Notes under the pieces: model-generated
The model's input: only the letters and a program-made list of their open reading frames with translations
The model's database searches: none
Told to the model about the DNA's origin: nothing
Program-made: the position numbers and the translations under genes
Part shown: in pieces, positions 6,474 to 13,453 of the stretch
Layout of the letters: each line of letters starts with the position of its first letter
Numbering within the stretch: position 1 is the first letter of the stretch
From: JBBQSN01 sp038213835
GTDB taxonomy: Bacteria > Actinomycetota > Actinomycetes > Actinomycetales > CAWJMD01
Length of the DNA: 28,317 bases
Reading direction: 5' to 3'
Assembly (NCBI GenBank): GCA_038213835.1
Contig: JBBQSN010000018.1
Span: forward strand, 1 to 28,317

Positions 6474-7952
6474 ATGGCCACGACGTCCCGCGCCAGGACC
6501 CACCAGCCCCTCGGGAGCCAGCTCCGGCGGCGCAAGCCGCTGGCAGACCCGAAGGCGGGCAAGGCTTCCGGGCCTCAGCTCGCCCGCACCATCGGGGTCT
6601 TCCAGCTGACGATGTTCGGTGTGGGCGCCACGGTGGGCACCGGCATCTTCTTCGTCCTGCAGGAGGCGGTGCCGGACGCCGGGCCGGCGGTGGTGTTCTC
6701 GTTCCTGGTCGCCGGGCTGGCGGCCGGGTTGTCGGCCGTCTGCTACGCCGAGCTCGCCTCCGCCATTCCCGTCTCGGGCTCCACGTACTCGTACACGTAC
6801 CACGCACTGGGCGAGGGGGTTGCGATGTTCGTCGCCGCCTGCGTGCTGCTGGAGTACGGCGTCGCAGCGTCCGCCGTGGCGGTCGGGTGGAGCGGATACT
6901 TCAACGAGCTGCTGCTCAACACCGTCGGCTTCCAGATCCCCGACGCCCTGTCGTACTCGCCGATCCCGTTCGAGGAGAACACGACCGGGCTGATCAACCT
7001 GCCTGCCGTCGTGCTCGTGGTGCTCTGCACGATGCTGCTCGTGCGCGGAGCGAGCGAGTCGGCGCTGGTCAACACGATCATGGTGGTCATCAAGCTCTCC
7101 GTCCTCGTCCTGTTCGTGGTGATCGCGTTCACCGCCTTCGAGGGCGACCGGTTCGACGCCTTCTGGGGCGCCGGCGCGGCAGGGGTCAGTGCCGCGGCCG
7201 CCACCATCTTCTTCTCCTTCATCGGGCTCGACGCCGTGTCGACCGCAGGCGAGGAGGTCAAGGACCCCCAGCGCACCCTGCCGCGCGCACTCATGGGCGC
7301 CCTCGTCGTGGTGGTCGCGATCTACGTCCTGGTCGCGCTGGCCGGCGTCGGATCGCAGCCGCTGGAGGACTTCTCGAGCGAGGACCAGCAGAGCGCCGGC
7401 CTGTCGGTCATCCTCACGAACATCACGGGAACCACCCTCGCGGGGACGATCCTCGCGGCCGGCGCGGTGATCTCGATCTTCTCGGTCACCCTCGTCACGC
7501 TCTACGGGCAGACCAGGATCCTGTTCGCGATGGGCCGGGACGGGATGCTGCCGACGCGCTTCGCTGAGGTGCACCCACGCACCCTCACGCCGAGGTTCAC
7601 CACGATCGTGGTCTGTGTCGTGGTCTCGATCGTGGCGGGATTCGTCCCGTCGGACTACCTGTGGGACACCGTGTCGATCGGCACACTGTGCGCGTTCACG
7701 GTCGTCGCGATCGGGGTGATGGTGCTGCGCCGTACCCAGCCCGGGCTCGAGCGCCCGTTCAAGGTCCCGGGGTACCCCGTCACTCCCGTGCTCACCGTGG
7801 TGGCCTGCGCCTACGTGGCCTACGGGATCTCCCCGATCACGTGGGTGATCTTCCTGGTCTGGGTCACCCTGGTGCTCTCCTTCTACCTCTTCTGGGGGCG
7901 TCACCACGCCGCGCTCGGACGCGCCGCCGAGGTGGACGGGGCGCGGCCGTGA
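6474..7952 (+). CDS. APC-superfamily amino-acid permease (cationic amino-acid transporter type)
   Basis: A 492-aa membrane protein with about twelve hydrophobic segments beginning near residue 40. TM1 carries the APC substrate-site motif VGATVGTGIFFVLQ. IFFSFIGLDAVSTAGEEVKDPQRTLPRA is the TM6-loop hallmark of the CAT/YfnA branch. The short polar N-terminus (RRRKPLADP) is typical of that branch. It should import amino acids by proton coupling; the exact substrate is not evident. The start has GGAGGA three bases before the ATG. TAGGGT at 6417-6422 could be a -10. The stop overlaps the start of the universal stress protein gene (GTGA), a linkage seen in other transporter-Usp operons. Confidence 0.93.
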   Translation: MATTSRARTHQPLGSQLRRRKPLADPKAGKASGPQLARTIGVFQLTMFGVGATVGTGIFFVLQEAVPDAGPAVVFSFLVAGLAAGLSAVCYAELASAIPVSGSTYSYTYHALGEGVAMFVAACVLLEYGVAASAVAVGWSGYFNELLLNTVGFQIPDALSYSPIPFEENTTGLINLPAVVLVVLCTMLLVRGASESALVNTIMVVIKLSVLVLFVVIAFTAFEGDRFDAFWGAGAAGVSAAAATIFFSFIGLDAVSTAGEEVKDPQRTLPRALMGALVVVVAIYVLVALAGVGSQPLEDFSSEDQQSAGLSVILTNITGTTLAGTILAAGAVISIFSVTLVTLYGQTRILFAMGRDGMLPTRFAEVHPRTLTPRFTTIVVCVVVSIVAGFVPSDYLWDTVSIGTLCAFTVVAIGVMVLRRTQPGLERPFKVPGYPVTPVLTVVACAYVAYGISPITWVIFLVWVTLVLSFYLFWGRHHAALGRAAEVDGARP

Positions 7953-8845
7953 CCATCGTCGTCGGCTGGACACCGGCCCCGTCCGGGCAGGCGGCGCTGG
8001 ACCTCGGCATCCTGCTCGCGAGGTCGGCGGGCGAGTCGCTGCAGGTCGTCACGGTGGTGCCGGCCCCGTGGCCGGTGCCCAGCCCGGCTCGGGTCGACGG
8101 CGAGTTCGCAGCCTGGGCCGCCGAACGCGGCGAGGTCGCGGTCGTCGCGGCTCGAGAGCACCTCTCGCAGAATGCACCTGACCTCCCAGCGACCTGCTCG
8201 TGGCGTCATGCACGTTCTGCCGCAGCGGGTCTGGACCGAGCGGGTGCGGACCACCAAGCCATCATGACCGTGCTCGGGTCGTCCAGTGACGGCCCGCACG
8301 GCCGGGTCGTCGTCGGGTCCACCGCCGGGCGCCTCCTGCACTCCTCGCGGATCCCGGTGGCGCTGGCCTCGCGCGGCTACCGGCCCGGGACCGCCACCAC
8401 CGTCGGACGGGTGACCTGCGCCTACCGGGACGACGCGGGCTCGGTCGAGGTGCTGCAGCGCACGACAGCCATCGCCGTCGCGGTCGGCGCGACCCTGCGC
8501 GTGGCGACCTTCGGGGTCCGGGGCCGCACGATGTACCCGCCCCAGGTCGCCATCCGGACGGAGGACGACGTGCTGGCGGCGTGGGCCGAGCAGGCCGCGT
8601 CGGCGCACGCGCGGGCGCTGGCGGCGCTGGACGGCGCGGTGGAGCCGCACGCGGTGCAGACCGCCCTCGCCGTCGGCCGCGACTGGGCGCAGGCGCTCGA
8701 CGACCTGCCCTGGGAGCGTGACGACGTGCTCGTCGTGGGGTCCTCGCCCGGCTCGGTGCTGTCGCGCGTCTTCCTCGGCACCACCGCCACCAAGATCGTG
8801 CGGCACTCCCCCGTCCCCGTCGTCGTCGTCCCGTCCGGGGGCTGA
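7949..8845 (+). CDS. universal stress protein, two Usp domains
   Basis: A 298-aa protein starting with the GTG of a GTGA overlap with the permease. Domain 1 spans about 1-145 and domain 2 about 150-298. Each ends with the nucleotide-loop signature: GRVVVGSTAGRLLHSSRIPV in domain 1 and VVGSSPGSVLSRVFLGT followed by HSPVPVVVVP in domain 2. Such proteins bind ATP and often modulate an associated transporter. Around 8160-8260 the codon use changes (AAT, GCA, CCT, CCA, CGT, CAT, TCT, CGA, CAA in a cluster) compared with the G/C-ending codons elsewhere, and the stretch includes an imperfect inverted repeat. The domain fold still seems continuous through it. Confidence 0.9.
   Translation: MTIVVGWTPAPSGQAALDLGILLARSAGESLQVVTVVPAPWPVPSPARVDGEFAAWAAERGEVAVVAAREHLSQNAPDLPATCSWRHARSAAAGLDRAGADHQAIMTVLGSSSDGPHGRVVVGSTAGRLLHSSRIPVALASRGYRPGTATTVGRVTCAYRDDAGSVEVLQRTTAIAVAVGATLRVATFGVRGRTMYPPQVAIRTEDDVLAAWAEQAASAHARALAALDGAVEPHAVQTALAVGRDWAQALDDLPWERDDVLVVGSSPGSVLSRVFLGTTATKIVRHSPVPVVVVPSGG
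8167..8220. repeat. imperfect inverted repeat inside the usp gene
   Basis: GCAGAA at 8167-8172 pairs with TTCTGC at 8215-8220. Inside these, TGCA and TGAC recur in inverted order with small bulges. The span is 54 bases (18 codons), in frame, within the stretch of atypical codons. It could be a remnant of a hairpin-type repeat or chance. Confidence 0.35.
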
Positions 8846-8927
8846 CCGGGTCGTCCCGCCTGGCGGACGGCCGCCCGACAGCGGAGGGTGGGAGGACACC
8901 TGACCCCGATCGCAGGAGGACCACCCC

Positions 8928-9959
8928 ATGCAGTACCGCACCCTCGGCCACAGCGGCGCCGTGGTCTCGACCCACTGCCTCGGCACCATGACGTTCGGCG
9001 CGGAGTCCGACGAGGCGACGTCGGGCGAGATCATGGCCGCCTTCGTGGAGGGCGGCGGCACGTTCTTCGACACCGCCGACGTCTACAGCGCCGGTGTCTC
9101 GGAGGAGATCGTCGGACGCTGGCTCAAGGCCCACCCGAGCGAGGCGTCCCAGGTGGTCCTCGCCACCAAGGGCCGGTTCCCGATGGGCGAGGGCCCCAAC
9201 GACCTCGGCCTGTCGCGCCGGCACCTGCGCACCGCGCTGGACGACTCGCTGCGACGGCTCGGCACCGACCACGTCGACCTGTACCAGATGCACGCCTGGG
9301 ACGAGCACACCCCGATCGAGGAGACGCTGCGCTTCCTGGACGACGCGGTCAGCGCCGGGAAGATCTCGTACTACGGCTTCTCGAACTACCTGGGTTGGCA
9401 GCTCACCAAGGCCGTGCACGTCGCCGCAGCGCAGGGCTGGGCGGCCCCGGTGACGCTGCAGCCGCAGTACAACCTGCTGGTGCGCGACATCGAGCACGAG
9501 ATCGTGCCCGCGTCCCTGGACGCCGGCATCGGGCTGCTGCCCTGGTCGCCGCTCGCCGGCGGCTGGCTCAGCGGCAAGTACGAGCGCGACGTCGCCCCCA
9601 CCGGTGCGACCCGGTTGGGTGAGAACCCCACCCGCGGCATGGAGGCGTGGGAGGCCCGCAACGCCGACGAGCGCACCTGGCGCACGGTCGACGCCGCGCG
9701 CGTGGTCGCCGGGGAGGTCGGCGTCAGCGCCTCGCAGGTCTCGCTCGCCTGGCTCGGCGGCCGGCCCGCGGTCACCTCGGTGATCCTCGGTGCCCGGACC
9801 GTCGAGCAGCTGAAGGACAACCTCGCCGCCGCAGACCTCGAGCTGACCGCGGAGCAGACCCAGCGGCTCACCGACGCCAGCGCGCCGCGGGCCGACGACT
9901 ACCCGTACGGCGAGGCCGGCGTCTCCCAGCGCGGCCGCAGTCTCCAGGGCGGTCGCTGA
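8928..9959 (+). CDS. aldo/keto reductase
   Basis: A 343-aa single-domain NADPH-dependent reductase of the AKR fold. The catalytic tetrad is visible: Asp48 and Tyr53 in FFDTADVYS, Lys81 in LATKGRF and His122 in DLYQMHAWDEHT. The segment PWSPLAGGWLSGKYERD and the C-terminal cofactor site SVILGARTVEQLKDNL are typical of the YajO/Tas-like group that reduces a broad range of aldehydes and ketones. AGGAGG lies ten bases before the ATG. It is probably independent of the usp gene, 82 bases upstream, though no terminator separates them. Confidence 0.94.
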   Translation: MQYRTLGHSGAVVSTHCLGTMTFGAESDEATSGEIMAAFVEGGGTFFDTADVYSAGVSEEIVGRWLKAHPSEASQVVLATKGRFPMGEGPNDLGLSRRHLRTALDDSLRRLGTDHVDLYQMHAWDEHTPIEETLRFLDDAVSAGKISYYGFSNYLGWQLTKAVHVAAAQGWAAPVTLQPQYNLLVRDIEHEIVPASLDAGIGLLPWSPLAGGWLSGKYERDVAPTGATRLGENPTRGMEAWEARNADERTWRTVDAARVVAGEVGVSASQVSLAWLGGRPAVTSVILGARTVEQLKDNLAAADLELTAEQTQRLTDASAPRADDYPYGEAGVSQRGRSLQGGR

Positions 9960-9962
9960 CCT

Positions 9963-10050
9963 CTCTCCTCGCTCGCACACAGATTCTGACGCCTGCACAC
10001 AGGCTGCGCGTCGTGTGCGGACCGCACGGCCTGTGCACGAGCACGAGGAG
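9963..10050. repeat. structured dispersed repeat, copy 1
   Basis: It shares GCTCGCACACAG, TTCTG, GCACACA, GCTGC, and GTGTGCGGACC in the same order and orientation with copy 2 at 10265-10350. The ends are imperfect inverted repeats (CTCCTCGCTCGCACACAG against CTCCTCGTGCTCGTGCACAG read from the other end). The centre has GCACAC (9995-10000) opposite GTGTGC (10013-10018). It lies between two convergent genes. Confidence 0.6.
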
Positions 10051-10065
10051 GGCGGGACAGGGACG

Positions 10066-10245
10066 TCAGGGCTCGACCCGGACGTCGCGCAGGTCTGACG
10101 GAGCCGGCAGCGACACCGTGGCTCCCTCGTCGACGAACAGTTCCAGCTCGTGCAGCCGTCCCTCGACCACGTGCAGCACGACCTGGACCTGCCGTGACCT
10201 GACGTCGTCTTCGTCGCACGGTTCGTCGCTGTTCGGCGGGTCCAC
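10066..10245 (-). CDS. 59-aa protein of unknown function flanked by repeats
   Basis: GTG at 10245 is the only in-frame start near the 5' end, giving 59 residues. The first ~18 are polar and acidic (SDEPCDEDDVRSR). The remainder reads as a small beta sheet: VQVVLHVVEGRLHELELF, then an EGATVSLPAPSDL turn. I do not recognise a named family. The composition and codon use look like real coding sequence, and the alternation of hydrophobic residues is regular. No good Shine-Dalgarno is visible. Copies of the structured repeat sit immediately on both sides, 15 bases beyond its stop and 19 bases before its start, so the gene could have moved as a cassette. It could also be spurious. Confidence 0.55.
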   Translation of the reverse strand: MDPPNSDEPCDEDDVRSRQVQVVLHVVEGRLHELELFVDEGATVSLPAPSDLRDVRVEP

Positions 10246-10264
10246 CGGTCGATCGTGACAGCCA

Positions 10265-10350
10265 CTCTCCCTGCTCGCACACAGCTTCTGGGGTCCGCAC
10301 ACACGCTGCAGCCTGTGTGCGGACCCCGCGACGTGCGTGCGGGCGAGAGG
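10265..10350. repeat. structured dispersed repeat, copy 2, with 14-bp perfect stem
   Basis: It aligns with copy 1 in the same orientation. Its core is a perfect 14-bp stem, GGGGTCCGCACACA (10290-10303) with TGTGTGCGGACCCC (10314-10327), around the 10-base loop CGCTGCAGCC. It lies just past the stop of the phosphodiesterase gene and before the 59-aa gene, both on the minus strand, so it might also stop transcription, but there is no T-run. Confidence 0.65.
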
Positions 10351-10358
10351 GGGGCGGA

Positions 10359-12173
10359 TCAGGCGGGCTGCCGGGCGGTGAGGAAGGCGGCGAGTCCGGG
10401 GAGGTCGTCGGTGTTGACGTGGTCGACGCCGCTGTCGACGAGCACCGACCAGAGCGTCGTCCGGTCCGGGCCGGCGACGTCGGGGGTGTTCCAGAACCGC
10501 AACCTGTAGCCGCGGGCGTGGGCGTCGGCCACGAGCTGCTGCAGCTTCATCTGCTCGGCGGCCGGCATCGGGCCGTTCCCCGTCCAGGTGAAGTGGTTGG
10601 CCCAGTTGTCCGACACCAGCGGCATCACGGTGGCCGGCAGCCCGGACCCGAGGTCCGCGAGCCGTCCGTCGTACCCGGCGAACCGCGTGCGCTCGGCCCG
10701 CATCTGGTCGAGGGGACGATTGCCGCTGATCACGACCTCCACGGCCCTGGCCCGGTACGTCGGCGCGAACCGGGTGAGGACCGAGCGGTGCTCGGCCAGG
10801 GCGGCCGAGACCGCGGCGTAGGTGGTCGGCCCGTCGCTCTTGATGTCGATCAGCAACTGGAAGGTGCCGGTCCACCCCTGGTGGACGGTGCCCCGACGGA
10901 CTCTGTCCTGCAACGGTTCCAGGTAGAGCGACTCCAGCGTCCGGCTGGGATCGACCTCGTCGAGGTCGTGCGCGACCAGCAGCTCGCCATCGACCAGCCA
11001 GACATCCGCCTCGACGCTGGTGAAGCCCTGCGCCAGGGCGTCCTGCAGGGGGCGGTCGTGCTCGTAGTCGTTGTGCGCGTGGGCGTTCGGCAGCGCGTGC
11101 ACGACCCCGGCGTCGGAGGCCGTGTACGCCTTGGGCAGCCGGTAGCCGCGCTCGGCCATCAGGTCGCGCAGCACGTCGGGCCGGTCGGTGATCAGACCGT
11201 CGACGCCGATCGCCATGAAGTGCGCCATCGTGGCGCGATCGTTCACCGTCCACGGCACGACCTTCAGGCCGGCGACGTGGGCGCGACGGATGTCGGCCCG
11301 GTCGACGTACGGCACGAAGGTCCCGTCGCCGATCGCACCGCCCTGCGGGTTCCCCTGCACGGGCGACCACGCGGCGGCTCCGAATCTCGCGATCGCCGCG
11401 ACCGGGTCGCCGCCGAAGTCGTCGATGTCCAGGCCACCGAGCCAGGGCGAGGCCCCCGGCTGTCCGACCTGGAGGAACTGGCCGTTGTCGAGGGCGACGA
11501 GCGGCAGGGCGGGCGCGACCTCCCGCATCCGCATGAGCGTGCCCCAGTCGAAGCTCTGGACCGTCACCTGCCGCTGCTTGCGGGCGGCGACGACCTCGGC
11601 CGCCACCACCTGGACGAACTGCTCGCGCGGCGCGGTCTCGTGCGGTGCGCCCGCCTCGACCTTGGTCTCGACGTTGAACACGACGCCGCGTGCGCGGTAC
11701 CGGTCAGCCAGCGCGAAGACCTCGGACAGCAGCGGCACCCGGGAGCCGGGGAGCGACCGCTGACCCGGGTGCTGCGGCAGCGTCAGGGTGCCGCAGTCGA
11801 GGGTGCGGACCTGGGCCAGGGTGAGGTCCTTGACGTAGTCGCCGACGTACGGCCACTGCGCGTCGCCCGGGTGCACCGGCGCGGTGTCGCGGCACTTGGT
11901 CGCCTGCACCACGCGGTCGTGCGTGACCACGGCCTCGCCGTCGCGGGTGATCTGGACGTCGAGCTCAAGGGTGCTGACGCCGAGCCGGAGCGCGCGCTCG
12001 AAGCCACCGAGCGTGCTCTCCACCGTGAGGCCGAGGCCGCCGCGGTGGGCCTGGAGGTCGAAGGAGGGGGCGCGGGTCGCGTCGGCGGGCGCGGCCGCGC
12101 CGAGCGGGACGGCGGCGAGGGCGACGATGGCAGCCGCGGTGAGCAGGGACGGGAGGCGAAGTGATCGAGGCAC
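10359..12173 (-). CDS. secreted glycerophosphodiester phosphodiesterase, two catalytic-type domains
   Basis: A 604-aa protein that begins with an export signal: PRSLRLPSLL, a hydrophobic run to about residue 25 and a likely cleavage after APADA. Domain 1 (about 38-330) has the GDPD signature DLQAHRGGLGLTVEST, then LELDVQITRDGEAVVTHD. Domain 2 (about 360-604) starts NAHAHNDYEHDRPL, continues VEADVWLVDGELLVAHD and ends HVNTDDLPGLAAFL. Both retain the general acid/base histidines and acidic metal ligands. It should release glycerol 3-phosphate from deacylated phospholipids outside the cell. The GTG at 12173 has GAGG two bases ahead and puts the signal peptide at the N-terminus; a longer reading to 12251 would bury it. 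Tandem GDPD fusions are uncommon. Confidence 0.9.
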   Translation of the reverse strand: MPRSLRLPSLLTAAAIVALAAVPLGAAAPADATRAPSFDLQAHRGGLGLTVESTLGGFERALRLGVSTLELDVQITRDGEAVVTHDRVVQATKCRDTAPVHPGDAQWPYVGDYVKDLTLAQVRTLDCGTLTLPQHPGQRSLPGSRVPLLSEVFALADRYRARGVVFNVETKVEAGAPHETAPREQFVQVVAAEVVAARKQRQVTVQSFDWGTLMRMREVAPALPLVALDNGQFLQVGQPGASPWLGGLDIDDFGGDPVAAIARFGAAAWSPVQGNPQGGAIGDGTFVPYVDRADIRRAHVAGLKVVPWTVNDRATMAHFMAIGVDGLITDRPDVLRDLMAERGYRLPKAYTASDAGVVHALPNAHAHNDYEHDRPLQDALAQGFTSVEADVWLVDGELLVAHDLDEVDPSRTLESLYLEPLQDRVRRGTVHQGWTGTFQLLIDIKSDGPTTYAAVSAALAEHRSVLTRFAPTYRARAVEVVISGNRPLDQMRAERTRFAGYDGRLADLGSGLPATVMPLVSDNWANHFTWTGNGPMPAAEQMKLQQLVADAHARGYRLRFWNTPDVAGPDRTTLWSVLVDSGVDHVNTDDLPGLAAFLTARQPA

Positions 12174-12191
12174 GACCTCTTTGTCCCATGT

Positions 12192-12235
12192 CGGGGGGTT
12201 CGTCGGGGTGAACGCCAACGGTCGGACGGGGGAAC
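12192..12235 (-). promoter_or_regulatory. candidate PHO-box-like direct repeats upstream of the phosphodiesterase
   Basis: On the minus strand GTTCCCCCGTC (12235-12225) and GTTCACCCCGA (12213-12203) start exactly 22 bases apart, that is two 11-base units. CGAACCCCCCG follows at 12202-12192. Streptomyces PhoP binds 11-base direct repeats resembling GTTCACC, and extracellular phosphodiesterases are known Pho targets. The match is partial. Confidence 0.35.
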
Positions 12236-12311
12236 GTTGTCGGTCGAGCACCCGGACTGGTGACGTCGCCGAGCCCGAGCAGGACGCCTGCGCCCTGGGG
12301 GTCGGCGCGGC

Positions 12312-13379
12312 TCACTCGAGGCGACGCTCGAACAGGGCGCGCACACCGCTCTCCTCGCGCAGCACCTGCAGCGCGAGCTCGGCGTGCCCGGGGACGTAGC
12401 CGTTGCCCACGAGCATCGTGACGTCGGCCGCCATCCCCTCGGCGCCCAGGGCCGCTGCGGTGAAGGAGGTGGCCATCGAGAAGAAGATCACCGTGCCTCC
12501 CTCAGCGGTCGCCAGCACCGAGCCGTGCTCGCACCCGGGGACGTCGACGCAGACGACGGTGACGTCGGCCGCCCCGCCCAGTGCAGCCACCACGGCCTCG
12601 GACAGCGCGACCGGGTCGCGCGCGTCGGCCAGGGCGACGGCGTCGGCGATCCCCGCGACGGCGAGCAGGTCGGCCTCGGCCTGCACGGGGACCACGCCCA
12701 CCGTCCGGGAGGCACCGGCACGATGGGCGGCGGCCAGCGACATGGAGCCGGACTTGCCCGCTCCACCGACCACGGCCACGGTCGGCACCCGCCCGTCGGC
12801 GACGTACCGTCGGACCACCCGGTCCACCAGGGCCGGCGCGCCGCACACGTCCATCACGGCCAGCGCGAGGTGGGGGTCCAGGTCGTCCGGGAGCACCGCG
12901 GCGATGGAGCGGCCGAACAGGACGGCGTGGCCCTGCGCCGGCACCTGCTCGCCCCGGCCGTCCCAGCCGATCAGGCCGTCGGTGATCTGCAGCGGCGTGA
13001 GCGAGAGCGAGACCAGGGTGGCGACCCGCTGGCCGACCTCGAGCCCGAGCGGTGACTGCGGGCCGACCTCGTCGACCACTCCGACGAGCATGCCTCCCGA
13101 CCCGGTGACGGGGTTCTGCATCTTGCCGCGCTCGGCCACGATCGCGAGCACCTCGGCCCGGACGCCGTCGCCGTCCAGCACGCCGTCGACGGTGTGCGCG
13201 TCGGCGAGCTGGCGGTAGGAGGCGGCGTCGAGGTTGAGCCGCTCCAGCCGTACCCGCACCTCGTCCGCCCCGATGACGGGGGAGGCGTCCAGTCGCAGCG
13301 CCGCCTGCGGCAGCACCCCCGTCGGCTCCAGCACTCGGTGCAGCCCGACGGGCGAGGTCAGGACGGGACGGTCAGGCAT
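12312..13379 (-). CDS. kdd: L-erythro-3,5-diaminohexanoate dehydrogenase
   Basis: A 355-aa protein that follows the known Kdd pattern: GLHRVLEPTGVLPQAALRLD near the N-terminus, ERGKMQNPVTGSGGMLVG, then LVSLSLTPLQI, the Rossmann nucleotide site AVVGGAGKSGSMSL, and IFFSMATSFTAAALGAEG near the end. Kdd oxidatively deaminates 3,5-diaminohexanoate to 3-keto-5-aminohexanoate with NAD, a step of lysine breakdown. The ATG at 13379 has CGGAG six bases ahead. It diverges from kamA by 74 bases. The intervening enzyme of the pathway, beta-lysine 5,6-aminomutase (KamDE), and the cleavage enzyme Kce are not in this window. Confidence 0.93.
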   Translation of the reverse strand: MPDRPVLTSPVGLHRVLEPTGVLPQAALRLDASPVIGADEVRVRLERLNLDAASYRQLADAHTVDGVLDGDGVRAEVLAIVAERGKMQNPVTGSGGMLVGVVDEVGPQSPLGLEVGQRVATLVSLSLTPLQITDGLIGWDGRGEQVPAQGHAVLFGRSIAAVLPDDLDPHLALAVMDVCGAPALVDRVVRRYVADGRVPTVAVVGGAGKSGSMSLAAAHRAGASRTVGVVPVQAEADLLAVAGIADAVALADARDPVALSEAVVAALGGAADVTVVCVDVPGCEHGSVLATAEGGTVIFFSMATSFTAAALGAEGMAADVTMLVGNGYVPGHAELALQVLREESGVRALFERRLE

Positions 13380-13403
13380 CGTGAGCTCCGATCGAGGGAA
13401 GTC

Positions 13404-13446
13404 TTGCGGCAACGATACCGAGATCCGGGAAGTTCTCCCGTACTCT
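13404..13446 (+). promoter_or_regulatory. kdd-kamA divergent control region with two palindromes
   Basis: TTGCGGCAA (13404-13412) is a perfect palindrome around G. CGGGA-AGTTC-TCCCG (13426-13440) is a second one that directly abuts the kamA -10 box TACTCT (13441-13446). TACTCT-N7-ATG predicts a leaderless kamA transcript. A repressor at the second site would block it. The Lrp/AsnC-type gene at 14951-15391 is the obvious candidate regulator. Confidence 0.5.
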
Positions 13447-13453
13447 TGCCCAC

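Noticed and set aside
6117..7973. A 618-codon minus-strand open frame opposite the permease
   Set aside because: Antisense to a well-supported membrane protein and highly charged, without recognisable domains.
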